DNA of 64,000 nt. Source: Bemisia tabaci. Lineage: Eukaryota; Arthropoda; Insecta; Hemiptera; Aleyrodidae. The stretch covers positions 24,999,372 to 25,063,371 of the forward strand of contig NC_092797.1 in the NCBI RefSeq assembly GCF_918797505.1. Reading direction: 5' to 3'. The notes under the pieces are model-generated. The model saw only the letters and a list, made by a program, of their open reading frames with translations. It made no database searches and was not told where the DNA came from. This document shows, in pieces, positions 11,207 through 22,599 of this stretch (position 1 is the stretch's first letter; every line of letters begins with the position of its first letter). The translations under genes were made by a program, and so were the position numbers.

Positions 11207-12237
11207 CAGGGTGTCCGGAAGTTAGCGTACTTTACTTTCAGGATCGAGTTTTTGGCTCAAAATATGACTTTTTTTCCCATACACATATGCTCAAAAACGC
11301 TTCATAAGTGAGCTATGCGCTTCAAAGTTGCCTTTTTTTTTTCTTCCAAATTGATGTAACTCCTCGTTATTTTGTCGTAAGTAGCTGAAACTTGCTATGA
11401 GGGGGCATTTTTTAGCGCACGGTTCATTTTTCGTGTTTTCAAGGTAGTACGTCTTCAACGAGCATGCCCGAATTTCAAAATTGCGATATCTCCTTTGGTA
11501 AATGATATTTGGAAAAATAGATTACACCACGTGAAAGAGCGGGAAAATCAGGGCCTCAAAAATTGTCCAGAAACGCGTCATTTCGACGCAACAGAGCTTC
11601 GAAAAAGTTTTAGATTTTCGAAGCTCCTTGCTCAGCAGGCAAGTTTTACTGCAGGGACTGTAAGAGAATTGCCTACAGAGCAAGGGGCTTCAAAAATCTG
11701 AAGGATAAATCCGTCGCGATAGCTTCGGGATTTTCGATCGAAACCCCTTGCTCCGTAGGCAATTCTCTTACAGTCCCTGCAGTAAAACTTGCCTACTCAG
11801 CAAGGAGCTTCGAAAATCTGAAACTTTTTCGAAGCTCTGTTGCGTCGAAATGACGCGTTTCTGGAAAATTTTTGAGGCCCTGATTTTTCGCGCTCTTTCA
11901 CATGGTGTAATCTGTTTTTCCTAATATCATCTACCAAAGAAGATATAGCAATTTTAAAATTCGGGAATGCTCGTTACGTCATTTTCCGAAGACGTACGTC
12001 CTTGAAAACACGAAAAATGAACCGTGCGCTACAAAATGCCCCCTGTCACCAAGTTTCAGCTACTTACGACAAAATAACGAGGAGTTACATCAATTTGAAA
12101 GGAAAAAAAGGCAACTTTGGAAGCGCATAGCTCACTTATGAAGCGTTTTCGGGTATATGTGTATAGGAAAAAATAGTCATATTTGGTGCCGAAAAATCGA
12201 TCCTGATAGTTAAGTACGTTAACTTCCGGACGCCCTG
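11207..12237. mobile_element. 1,031-bp foldback element with TA target duplication
   Basis: Starts CAGGGTGTCCGGAAGTTA and ends with the near complement TTAACTTCCGGACGCCCTG. Nearly the whole element is one palindrome centred near 11,722. A TA stands on both sides (11,205-11,206 and 12,238-12,239), as in Tc1/mariner insertions. Arms differ by scattered substitutions. There is no transposase frame, so it would have to be mobilised in trans. Confidence 0.9.
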
Positions 12238-13110
12238 TACAATGCGCTGTCAAACATATAGATTAATCTTTCAAGTGCGTAGGTTGGTAGTGGTACCTCC
12301 CTAGAGATTTTTGTTTCACACGTTGTCGCCTTTTTTGGCCCTAAGAGCTAAATAAATCGAGCTGTCCATATTTCATAATCTCCCTTTAAAGGTTTCTAGA
12401 CTCTAGACTGACCTATATGAACACATCTTGGGTGAATCCACGGGGAAACTTCTGAGCTTCCTACGTCCTTAAGCGTCAGCTATGGTGGGAACAGTAGATG
12501 TATACATTATCAGTTGAATCATCATCTCGATTCATTTCACGAAATCAACGGAAATTCATTCCGATGGGTCTTCACCTGTCGAAATGGATAGTTCATTCCG
12601 TGAATCCGATCGATATAGGACCGTAGTCCTCACGGAAAAAAAAGGACTGTCATTTTAACTGTCGCGACTGCTAAAGGAACAGTCCTTGGATGTTAAAAAA
12701 CGGCACAGCATCCCGGCTTTTAAAATAACATTACCTTTGTCTGTTATTATAACAGGCGCTTTGCTGTCACATTGACAGTAAATGAATGTAACAATGACAA
12801 CAAAATCTGCTCAACCTACATCAACTAGTCTGTTACACTAGCAGCGCAGCTGCTGGCGTAAGCGTCGGTTCCCCATCAGATTGACGCTCACGCTGCTTTC
12901 GATTTAACAGCGGCCGCTGCTGTGGAAATAGCAGCGTCGCTGTTTTCATGACAGCCGGTTCGCTCCTGAATTTAAATCCACGCTGCTGTCGATGTAGCAG
13001 CGCTGCTGTCGATGTAGCAGCGCTGCTGCTCGTGTAAAAGCAAATTCGCTCTTGAATTTTCATTCATACTGCTGTTAAAGTAGCAGACACAATCCCACGC
13101 AGCTGTAAAA
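12238..13110. repeat. Low-complexity region with CAGCAG/CTGCTG-rich repeats
   Basis: Between about 12,835 and 13,050 the motif gctgct/agcagc recurs many times, including a 20-bp unit (tgctgtcgatgtagcagcgc) repeated in tandem near 12,980-13,024. Many pieces are self-complementary and could form small hairpins. The preceding part (12,635 onward) begins cacggaaaaaaaa, like the ends of palindromic elements elsewhere in the window. No gene seen. Confidence 0.6.
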
Positions 13111-14040
13111 AATCATGGTCATACTTACATGCTTATGTAAATAGCTGATAATTGCTTAACTGGTTTCAAGTAAATGATGCAAAAACCATGGATAATATTC
13201 CGGTTAAAGTAACATTTACAGACTAAATCAGTTTCACAATGAGTTAATTTCACCAAAATTAAACAGCTTAAATGCACAAAAACACAACACAAAGTATACA
13301 TCTTTGCAGTTCTCGGTGGAGCAGAATTAATCATGGCTTAGGGGTCGTCAACAAATTAAGTGAGGCACATTTTAAACCCTCCCTCTCCACCGGTTATTTT
13401 CTTTTTTCCAAAAAACCCAACTTATCACTCGCGGCCTGGTCAGATATCGCACATACCTACACTGTATTACACATTGAAACACTTTACGTCATTAAGACAA
13501 TGTCACGTTGGCGTCATTAAGAAAAAACAACGTAAGGACCAAACAGCCGATTGTGCTTATGAGTTCAAAACACGAAGAATGTATTATAAAAGGTTTCAAA
13601 AAATTCTACAAAGATTAGGATTTGCTAAATTATCACTTCATTTCATTTCAAAACAGCCTAGATTTCTTTAAACCTAAAAAAGGAAAAAATCACACAATGG
13701 AATTAGGATTCTGCAAAAAAACCATCGAAAAGTATAGAAGATAGGGCTGATGGTATAATCTACGGGAAACGAAATCAAAACCGTGCCTGCATTTAAATAT
13801 GTAAGGCACGCTAAAAATAATAATTGTATGCACTGAACGACAACCTAATTGAGTCGAGAGTTTTTTTAAATTTATTTATTCCTGAATCCAGAAAAACTCA
13901 AAAAGAAGATAATATTAATAATACTTACGTCTCAGTGCAGTTCCAGAGTACAGGAGCCAAGCCGGGCGGTTACAGTTACGGAACAAGTAAAGCCTAAAGC
14001 CAAAAGTGGCGGGAAAGGATAACTTATGGTTTTAAATTAA
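13111..14040. other. No recognisable feature
   Basis: AT-rich; only short unsupported frames. Confidence 0.4.
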
Positions 14041-14047
14041 ATTTAAA

Positions 14048-14469
14048 TTATCGGCAACATCGGCGACGGATCTCCAATGGGTGTTGTACCATCGCACTGA
14101 TGACATCAGTCACATCGGATTCAACAGGACTCAAGGCGAATCGATCGGATAGACGCGAAAATTCGCTTATACATACCTGTCCACAATAAAAAAAGCCACC
14201 CACGTGTCGACAACCTGTAATAACTTTTTTCAATGCCTTGTGTATCGGTGATTCAAAGTCGCCGATAACGCCCCTAATGAAAAAAGCAACCTATATGTCT
14301 GCAATCTGGGTAATCTTCTCTCACTGCCTTGTGTATTGCCGCTTCCAAGTCGCCGATAACGTACGCTGGCTTCAGTCGAGGAAATTTTGTTTTCATATGC
14401 CGAAGCAAAATCTTGTAAGCAGGTGCAGGTTTACTTTTCGTTAAAGCAACAAATAAAGGGTGTGCCTGA
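14048..14469 (-). pseudogene. MULE-type transposase exon with second catalytic Asp region
   Basis: A clear acceptor TTTGATTTCAG precedes the exon at about 14,469. The frame then gives HPLFVALTKSK, YKILLRHMKTKFPRL, YVIGDLEAAIHKA and CRHIGCFFH. This is the pattern (DxE, then C..H) of the central MULE transposase domain. A TAG follows the histidine, and a second diverged copy of VIGD.E..IHKA...CRH.G.FF follows about 91 bp on, so part of the exon is tandemly duplicated (14,190-14,360). It joins in phase to the donor of the DGTFK exon type found at 24 kb (GGA GCG | GCA CAC), which supports a common source gene. Inactive here. Confidence 0.7.
14190..14360. repeat. 91-bp tandem duplication inside the transposase exon
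   Basis: The two units share gccttgtgtat and aagtcgccgataacg at the same positions about 91 bp apart but have diverged elsewhere. The duplication repeats the DxE/C-H part of the transposase. Confidence 0.7.
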
Positions 14470-14882
14470 AATCAAATTAGAATGTAAGAATTGCATTTTA
14501 ATTAACGAGGTTCCAGGTAAGAAAAATTCTTGTGATGAAAACTCAATACCTTACTTTAGTCTGTTGCCTCACAACGGAACATCGGGAGATAATGGAAGTT
14601 GACAGGTAGGAGATGAATAAGAACATGGTGGGACTCGCGAAATGGGAGTGGGATTGTAGGTGGGAGGATGGGGTGGAGTGTCAATGCGGTATTCTGGAGT
14701 TTTGGAAATGGGTCTGAGAGGGATTTTCACGCGGAATTCGGGAGTTCTCGGGAAGGGTTGGGAGGTGCTTGGGGGGTTGTCGGAAGGAACCTTTTTTAAG
14801 GTCAACTTTGGAATTTTGTAGTGTGCCAGGAATCCTTTTAAGCGAATTTGAATCGCAGCGATGTGATTCTTGTGCTTACCTT

Positions 14883-15078
14883 CACATGGGCATCTGATGC
14901 CACACACTGCAGCAGTTCTGGCTCATCATTTGCATCTTCTCTCGTCACCAAATCCTCCGGCTTCTGTTCCGGCTTATCTTCATCAAGGAGATCTTTACTT
15001 GGTCTGAAGAACAATTTCTTTTCCTGATATAGTTTATGGACAGTTTTTCCATGAAGAGACGAACCCTCGGCTGGGTTT
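14883..15078 (-). CDS. Candidate internal exon, acidic protein, unrecognised
   Basis: Bounded by a possible acceptor (ACGGAATACAG, about 15,078) and a good donor (CATGTGAAG|GTAAGC, about 14,882). The frame between is open and reads like coding sequence, e.g. GKTVHKLYQEKKLFFRPSK, then many acidic residues and LLQCVASDAHVK. Beyond the donor a proline-rich frame continues to 14,569, probably intronic or readthrough. I do not recognise the family. It lies just upstream of the transposase exon on the same strand and could belong to the same element. Confidence 0.4.
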
Positions 15079-15264
15079 ACCTCGATCCCCTCTGTATTCC
15101 GTCATAAAATCAATCGAAATCGCGATTATGTGTTGAAGATGTTCCTTATTTTTTCTCTTACAGCGCCCACAACGACCTACTTTTGTTCACTGTGATCTTT
15201 TTATAATGATTCTGACGGAGGATTTTTTTATTTTATTATTAAACAACATTACTGATTCTTCAAT

Positions 15265-15490
15265 TCAGAATTCTTTATCATCTTCACGGTTTCGTTTGTT
15301 TGACTGTGAGCCCAAGTTGATACGCCTTCTGTTGAAACCAATGGTTGGGCCTCTTTTGCTCCAAAGGCGTCCCAGTGCAGATGGTCCTGGTAGACGTAAT
15401 GGCGGCCTTGGAGTTATTGGATTAGGTGTGCCTGGAGTTACTCTTTTGCACGGTTCATTCGGAGTCACTTGATGATTTGGTGTACTTGAA
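15265..15490 (-). CDS. Candidate terminal exon, proline-rich basic protein
   Basis: Open frame ending in a stop at 15,265 with a composition typical of coding but disordered sequence: a run such as TPGTPNPITPRPPLRLPGP followed by a basic tail (NRRRINLGSQSNKRNRE). A weak acceptor (GGGTTCAAG) lies near 15,490. No family recognised; low confidence. Confidence 0.25.
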
Positions 15491-15529
15491 CCCAAAACGT
15501 AACAATGAATGTATAGCTTCATTAGCATA

Positions 15530-17180
15530 CGTTAAGTTACTAAAAATATTAATACTTTAGGATGAAATTAATTCTTCATGTAGGGTCTGATATAGCTCCA
15601 AGGAAAACACTCGACGCCGCCGTAATCAGGCTTTACATAAAAGCAGGGCTGCGAAAAATCACACAACAACCATGATTGGCTGTCATGATAAATCCTTTGA
15701 CAACAAAAAGTATAGAAGTAACACAAGGAGAATGCCATAATGCACGCCGCGCACTTGGCTTATCCACCATTCCAGTTCTGAATGTATGTGTCTCAAGTGT
15801 ATCAAAGCAAACGCTACCATTGCAGAAGCAGAAACTCCTTCAATTCGCCACGATACGCACCGCTCGACAGCTCTACACTGACGATCGTCCTCTCAGGCGA
15901 AGAGGTCTCGAATTACTATGCTACTCGATAGGAACATGCACACACACCGTACTTCTTTGAATCATTCAGTTTCATAGGTTTCCGGTGTGTTACGTTGTGT
16001 GAAGAGCACAAATGCTGCCTTTTGGCATTTATTTGTGTGGTCCAATCTGAAATTGCGATCGCCCAGATTAGACCATCACTCAAATTAGAAATTATATTCT
16101 TTCTGACACCGTATTTAGCGGGACTTCCCTGAGTTATGCGGACTCGTTTTGTCTTCAACCAGAAGCATGTATACCTCATCCGAGCTATGTTACTAAACTT
16201 CTCCTTGCTGTAAAAAAAACCCAATTCCGCCTCATAGAGATCCAATTAAATTGGTGCCGCTGTTCGATTAACCTCGTTCTACCTATTCCACCCTCACGGT
16301 CGATAAGAAATTTACAAAATTGAGGTGCGAATGCTCCTACAATTTCTGCAGTTAGTGCTGTTTCCTTTAACCGAAGTAAACCCTTTTTCTTTTGAAATTT
16401 CAATGAGATGGTGAACGTCCCCAAAAAAATTCTAATCAAAATGCTGCAGTCATTCTATTTTTTAATGTACTGCATCAATGATGAGCGTTAAGATAACAAA
16501 AGTGTAGGGATGCCGTGTTTAGTAGATTGAAGTCCAGGCTCAGATATTTTTTCAGGAAAAATATTTTGGTGCTTGCACTTATAAGAGAGATGGAAAGAGC
16601 GCCTAAATCGTTAAAAGAGTCATTGCTGATTCGTAAAATTTTTATTCTTAGGAAACGGCAAATTCATTCTTTTAAACCCAGAAAACATTTTGTGCGATTT
16701 TAGAGCGCTCGTTGTTTTCGTAAATTCGAGTTCATGTTCGTGTGTCCAGGGCCCTGCTTCTACTTTTTACAGTTTCATTCGAATAAAATTTCGATTTCGA
16801 TTAATACGTTCGCATCGCAAGCGCCATTTGAGAGAGAAATAAAACAAGCGCCAAGTTCGGCAATCGCCCACCTTTATGATCGTCCACAATTTTTTTTACA
16901 GCAACCCTCAGAATGACTTAAAAATACATTTTTTTCGTATGTAAATGCATCTTGTTATTTCATATATAGCACTTCTTTTTAGAATAAAACTGAAAAATAC
17001 TCTGTTGAAGTTGATGAACTTTGGTGTCACAAGCGCCAAGTTGGGTAAGCGCTTATCTTGGCCCTTGGTTATAGTTTTTACAAGTTTAGTATCAACAACA
17101 CTTGTAATGACCTAGTGCAGTTCGTCACTTTCCGGCCGGAGTAGCACAAGCGCTATTTTTATCGCGATTGAGTTATTAAT
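15530..17180. other. Gene-poor stretch with dispersed CAAGCGCCA motifs
   Basis: No coding support. The string (a)caagcgccaag/t recurs near 16,845, 17,028 and 17,523 with related flanks (gatgaactttggtgtcacaag / gatgagcttttgtatcacaag), which suggests an old diverged tandem array. Confidence 0.35.
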
Positions 17181-17181
17181 A

Positions 17182-17415
17182 CACTGAGGAAAAAAACAGA
17201 TTAGATCTAGAGTCCAGAGTCCAGACTCTTAAAACATCGACAAAAAAAAGTACTCTTGATTCAATCAGAATCTACCTTAAATCAAGAACCAAGCCTCTTA
17301 CTTTAAGCGGATTTTGTCTTGATTCAATCAAAAATCCGATTGAATCATGAGTATTTTTTCTTGTCAATGTTTTCAAGAGTCTGGACTCTAGATCCAATGT
17401 GCCTTTTTTCCAGTG
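17182..17415. mobile_element. Palindromic MITE, CACTGGAAAAAA family, copy with TA duplication
   Basis: 234 bp with ends CACTG...CAGTG. Both arms contain tagatctagagtccagagtc-like strings followed by ctcttgattcaatc in inverted order. TA flanks on both sides (17,180-17,181; 17,416-17,417) suggest Tc1/mariner-type mobilisation. Non-coding. It is one of at least seven copies in the window. Confidence 0.9.
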
Positions 17416-17608
17416 TAGTTTTGAATTTACAAAATCCATTTACATACGAAAATGATTCTTTTCTTCGATTGAAAATGAATAAATGTGGGAAAAACTCGGC
17501 TACATTTGATGAGCTTTTGTATCACAAGCGCCAGGGGTTCTCAGAATGCCCCGAGAACGCGGTATCACACGTGCCAATTTTCTGATAAAAACATGTTTTT
17601 TGGAGAAA

Positions 17609-18587
17609 GAGGGTTATTCAAAATCGGCGATTTTACCCTATGCTTGGATTTTGCCCGGAGTTGGATATGTTGTTCCCTATCACGAGACACGCCTTTTTCC
17701 GGCATTGGCAAGTTCACCCGAAATTTTTCCCGCGCGCTACAGCGTTGCCAAGTTGAAAACAGGCAAATTCCGTAAGTGGCATTAAAATTGAGCTATGAAG
17801 TTGCGGTTTTAACGAAAATTCTCTAAAAATTACGCACTTTTAGGAAATGACCATGTTTTTAATGTCGCATTAATTTTAACATGCATTATTGCCAAATTTC
17901 CGATTTTTAAATTCGACAAATGTTACATATCCGCAAATACCCAAAAAGGCTATCTTCAAATTTGAATAAAAAGTTGTCTAATCGATAGTTCGTTCGATTT
18001 CGCATCCATCGATATATTATAGCTCGCTGGGAAACTTTTGATTCGCGAGATCTCATCATTTTTGTGAACAGCTTTATGGAGCGACGACGCTTTTTGAGTC
18101 CGGGCGGATAGAAATTTTAGCCTCCAAAAACACCGGGTAGCATTAATTCCATGGTTTCCTATGTAATTTTTAGCGCTGAATCCGAATTTGACCATTTCAT
18201 AAAAAAATTGTCACCAAGATGTTGCCAAATTTGGCAAAAATTGCTTAAAATCGGCCTTTTTGGCGGATTATAGCCTGTGACTTGCCAGGAGTTGATCAGA
18301 CGACAAAATTGGTTATTTCCACAGTTTAAACTCGTTAAACTATCTACAAGCTGAGTCAAATTCTTTCTGCTCACGGTAAAATTAAACGCGCGACAAGCAG
18401 CAAACTGAAAAAAAGACACCGAAATTGGCGCTTTTTGCGGTTTTTGTCGTAAGTTTCTTGTTTTCCGATTAAGAGAATGTTTCTTAGGAAAATCTGAATT
18501 ACGCTGAAAGTAACGACAAACTATTGTATTGTTACATATATAGATAAAGAGCCGCTTTAACAGCGGTCTCTCGGGCCCCGCGGCGCA
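17609..18587. repeat. Large inverted repeat, left arm
   Basis: About 980 bp that reappear in reverse complement at 20,861-21,840 with only scattered differences (e.g. gagatctcgcg against gatatctcgcg). The arm starts at agagggttat and ends at gggccccgcggcgc. Frames inside the arm show no known protein. Confidence 0.95.
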
Positions 18588-18794
18588 CTATGGTCCGAAT
18601 AGCCGGTTTAAGCGGCATTAAATCAGATACGTATGTTTAAACCTCGCAACATGAGTTTTCAGGGGTTTTTAGGGTCGCTTAGTGCAAAAATGCTAATATT
18701 CTTCAGGAAAAATCCATTTTTAACATTTTTATACTTTATATAACTGTGGTAATAATTTGGTCAGAAACCTTAAATTGAGGCACATAATCCAAGT

Positions 18795-18883
18795 TGAAGC
18801 GGTGGAGCAATTGGCATCGCGTCTCACTTATCTTCTTGATATCCCGGGTTCGATTCTCGGTAGAATTTTTTTTTTTTTTTTTA
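18795..18883 (+). repeat. tRNA-like sequence, probable SINE head
   Basis: A box-like gtggagcaattggcatcgc at about 18,802-18,820 and B box gggttcgattctc at 18,846-18,858, with a T-arm stem ccggg/ctcgg, then a T-run (tail or terminator). Acceptor stem pairing is poor, so it is not called as a functional tRNA gene. A pol III-type SINE remnant is more likely. Confidence 0.55.
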
Positions 18884-18959
18884 TAAGTTTAAAAATTAAT
18901 TTTACATTGGATGGACTATAAGAAGCTAAACGTAGAGCCTCGTCAAACACTACTATCAA

Positions 18960-19420
18960 GGAAACTTGAAAAAGACAGCTCAGGATAATACTTCTACGTT
19001 TCATGGCTCCAGAGGCCTACTTTCAAGTCCCACCGATCAGCCGTCTGAACTTGTTTTCGTCTGCCAAGCGAAACTTAAGCTTAAATATATCCATTTTGAT
19101 AGATTATTTGTTTGAAACATGGGTAAACGTAAAAAAAATAACGTTTACGGGACCTCAAAATGGCTTCCTAAGACAATTTCATTGCTCGGGAGCCTTACTT
19201 TCAAGTCCCACCGATCAACCGTTTAGACTTGTTTTCGTCTGCCAAGCTAAACTTATGCTAACATATATCTACACTGATAGATTATATGTTTGAAACACTT
19301 AAAACGTCAAAAAAAAAACTTTTACGGGGCCTCAAAGTAGCCTCCCGAGGCGATTCTTTGCTGTTCTTGAGCACAAAGTTTCAATTGGTCCCGATCAACC
19401 CCATCAACTCGTATTATTCT
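18960..19420. repeat. Tandem array of about 178-bp units
   Basis: The string tttcaagtcccaccgatca starts at 19,021 and 19,199, and a diverged version at 19,379. Flanking gtctgccaag and acgggg/acctcaaa strings repeat with the same spacing. Roughly 2.5-3 satellite-like units. Confidence 0.8.
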
Positions 19421-20860
19421 GCCTGGCCAGATTTAGGCTCTAATGCATTCGATTTGCTAGAATATGACAATGGAACATGATAAAAGTCATCGTCAATGGC
19501 ATATGATAGCTAATTGTAGTAAGTGATAAGAAACGCGAAAACGTCATTTTTCATGAGAAATAACTTGAGGCTATGGTGGACTATGGTTCTGCCACTTGAC
19601 TAAAAGGTAGTCTAGAGTCATGACAATAACTTCCGAGTAAAATTACGAGGTGCTCAGAGGTGCTAAGTATATTTTTTGGGTCCTACTTTTGCGATTTTAT
19701 TGAAAAAAGTGACTATGTCTAAGGGTTAATCTAGAACATTAGATATGATGAAAAAGAACGGTTTCAGCATGAAACATCTTAAACTTATCTTATATTTTGT
19801 GAATCAAGTGCCCAAACACTTTCAGGTACGGTGAAACGACGAAAACAAGCCCTTAAACACAGCACTGCCGCTCGGTAACTGGAATCGCACTCATAAAGCG
19901 CTCCGCGCGCCGCACTTCCCAGGCTTGTCACATCTTTATTAGTGCTTTAATCGAAGTGAAATTTTACAGGAGTCTTCTCTACAGTATGTACTATCGATCT
20001 ACCTCTTAAAATCTAACTTTTTCCAAACATCACTTTTTCGATTTATTGCCGCTCAAACCGGCTATTCGGACCATAGTGCGGCGCCTAACCGCCATAGTCC
20101 CTTGTCCACCCACAGGTCCTCAGTAATTTGGAGCGCCCTTGTTCCTTTTTAAGCCCCTTCTTGTCCTTTCCCGGGCGTCTTCTTCAGTTTGGTGTCGTTA
20201 CTTTTTCTATTAAACTCCATTATCTCAGAATTATAAAATAAAATTGTATACTAAATATAGGGTAATGAATAATAACGGTCAAATACCGCCAAAATTCAAC
20301 GATTGTACGTAATTTTGGCAATATTGCAATGCGTCTTGTCTTGTTTTGAAGTCAGTCTGAGGAGTACATTTTATTCATTAATTTCTAGCAGAACATTTTC
20401 CATTATTGTTTCAAAATGTGGTTTATTGACACGATTCGATAAAACTCACTATTTTATGAATTTTTCCTCTCTGAACTAAATACCCTAGTTCTTAGTATAT
20501 ATCTAAGTTGAAAATTAAATTATTCTACAGAAGTGTATTATTTTGCAAGAGAGATACATTTATAAAATTTAAAAATAAGAGGTGAACAAAGAATATAGGA
20601 CAAAATATCGAAAAAACCTGCGAAAATTAAAGTATTTGGTTTAAGTTTGGCAACATTGGAATATGTTCGATTTTATTTTATTGTTCAATTTTATTAAACT
20701 CTGCTCATGTTGTTCATAAGTATAGTCAGGAAACATTCTCTTAATCAGAAAACAAGAAACTCACGACAAAAACCGGAAAGGACAAGAAGGGGCTTAAAAA
20801 GGAACAAGGGCGCTCCAAATTACTGAGGACCTGTGGGTGGACAAGGGACTATGGCGGTTA

Positions 20861-21840
20861 GGCGCCGCGGGGCCCGAGAGACCGCTGTTAAAGCGGCTCT
20901 TTATCTATATATGTAACAATACAATAGTTTGTCGTTACTTTCAGCGTAATTCAGATTTTCCTAAGAAACATTCTCTTAATCGGAAAACAAGAAACTTACG
21001 ACAAAAACCGCAAAAAGCGCCAATTTCGGTGTCTTTTTTTCAGTTTGCTGCTTGTCGCGCGTTTAATTTTACCGTGAGCAGAAAGAATTTGACTCAGCTT
21101 GTAGATAGTTTAACGAGTTTAAACTGTGGAAATAACCAATTTTGTCGTCTGATCAACTCCTGGCAAGTCACAGGCTATAATCCGCCAAAAAGGCCGATTT
21201 TAAGCAATTTTTGCCAAATTTGGCAACATCTTGGTGACAATTTTTTTATGAAATGGTCAAATTCGGATTCAGCGCTAAAAATTACATAGGAAACCATGGA
21301 ATTAATGCTACCCGGTGTTTTTGGAGGCTAAAATTTCTATCCGCCCGGACTCAAAAAGCGTCGTCGCTCCATAAAGCTGTTCACAAAAATGATGATATCT
21401 CGCGAATCAAAAGTTTCCCAGCGAGCTATAATATATCGATGGATGCGAAATCGAACGAACTATCGATTAGACAACTTTTTATTCAAATTTGAAGATAGCC
21501 TTTTTGGGTATTTGCGGATATGTAACATTTGTCGAATTTAAAAATCGGAAATTTGGCAATAATGCATGTTAAAATTAATGCGACATTAAAAACATGGTCA
21601 TTTCCTAAAAGTGCGTAATTTTTAGAGAATTTTCGTTAAAACCGCAACTTCATAGCTCAATTTTAATGCCACTTACGGAATTTGCCTGTTTTCAACTTGG
21701 CAACGCTGTAGCGCGCGGGAAAAATTTCGGGTGAACTTGCCAATGCCGGAAAAAGGCGTGTCTCGTGATAGGGAACAACATATCCAACTCCGGGCAAAAT
21801 CCAAGCATAGGGTAAAATCGCCGATTTTGAATAACCCTCT
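20861..21840. repeat. Large inverted repeat, right arm
   Basis: Reverse complement of 17,609-18,587. The outer end ...gaataaccctct at 21,840 mirrors agagggttattc at 17,609. Confidence 0.95.
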
Positions 21841-22026
21841 TTTATCAAAATTAAAGGCAGGAAGTTGTGCTGGATCCGTCTCTCAATTTCCGAACCGAAA
21901 CTTCATCTTATGCGGTCGCAAATCAGTTTTTCGTGTATTCTGAAAAGTTGGCAAAGTGACGCCTGTATACTTTGGGTGATATATGACGAGATTGCGTTAA
22001 AATCTGGTGCTTTCTCTGGCCCTATG

Positions 22027-22599
22027 CACTGGAGAAAAAACACAATGGATCTAGAGTCCAGATTCCTGAAAACATTGACAAGAAAAAATACTCTTGATTC
22101 AATCGGATTTTTGCTTGAATCTAAACAAAATCCGCTTAAATTAAGAGGCTTGGTTCTTGATTTAAGCTTGATTCTGATTGAATCAAGAGTACTATTTCTT
22201 GTCGATGTTTTTTTAAGAGTCTGGACCAGAGACAAGAGACCCTCCACTGGCCTCCTAGCGACAGGTGGAAGCTTTTACTTCCGGGGATTCAACAGTTCCT
22301 GATGGACAATTAAAAGGGAGCAACAGTCATCACCCTAATTTGGCTGTTGACCTACCTACATGTTCGATGATGAGCTTCGGGTGACGTCATGAGCCAAACA
22401 AGTTTCCTAAACTTCGGCCATTTTCGGCTTGTTTGCGAAACGAAACTGCCAACACGTTCTTAAACATGAACCATGTAGGTAAGTCAACAGTAGAATGCTG
22501 AAGTCCCGAAAGTAAAAGCTTCCACCATGGCCAAGATACTAGTGGAGGGTCTCTTGTCTCTGGTCTGGACTCTAGATCCAATATGTTTTTTTTCTAGTG
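22027..22599. mobile_element. Composite palindromic element (MITE within a MITE)
   Basis: The left part is a nearly complete CACTGGAAAAAA-family MITE. From about 22,220 a second inverted repeat begins: gagacaagagaccctccact with gtggaagcttttactt pairs with its complement at about 22,500-22,560. The right end finishes with the usual tctagatccaata...ctagtg. A spacer with acctacctacatg...catgtaggtaagtc also pairs. So two nested palindromes share one right end. Confidence 0.75.

Larger units (their letters stand above)
18588..20860. repeat. Loop region of the large inverted repeat
   Basis: 2.27 kb between the arms. It holds a tRNA-like SINE head near 18.8 kb and a roughly 178-bp tandem array near 19.0-19.4 kb. 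It also holds a second, smaller inverted repeat: 20,070-20,180 pairs with 20,775-20,860 (caagaaggggcttaaaaagg). The string actatggtccgaatagccgg, next to the left arm, recurs inverted at about 20,055-20,080. No gene recognised. Confidence 0.8.

Noticed and set aside
17609..18420. Open frames in the large inverted-repeat arms (also 20,837-21,848) as protein genes
   Set aside because: The frames appear in both arms only because the arms are copies. No motif is recognisable and frame lengths are what AT/GC composition allows.
18795..18883. Functional tRNA gene
   Set aside because: A and B boxes are present but the acceptor stem does not pair and the anticodon arm is poor; better explained as a SINE head. 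The same applies to 27,083-27,166.
18960..19420. CRISPR array
   Set aside because: Units are about 178 bp and diverged with no short repeat-spacer pattern; this is eukaryotic satellite-like DNA.
22027..22302. Long frames through the CACTGG MITEs (also at 27.2, 33.7, 36.4 and 56.8 kb)
   Set aside because: All encode the same serine/leucine-rich string from both strands of a palindromic non-coding repeat.
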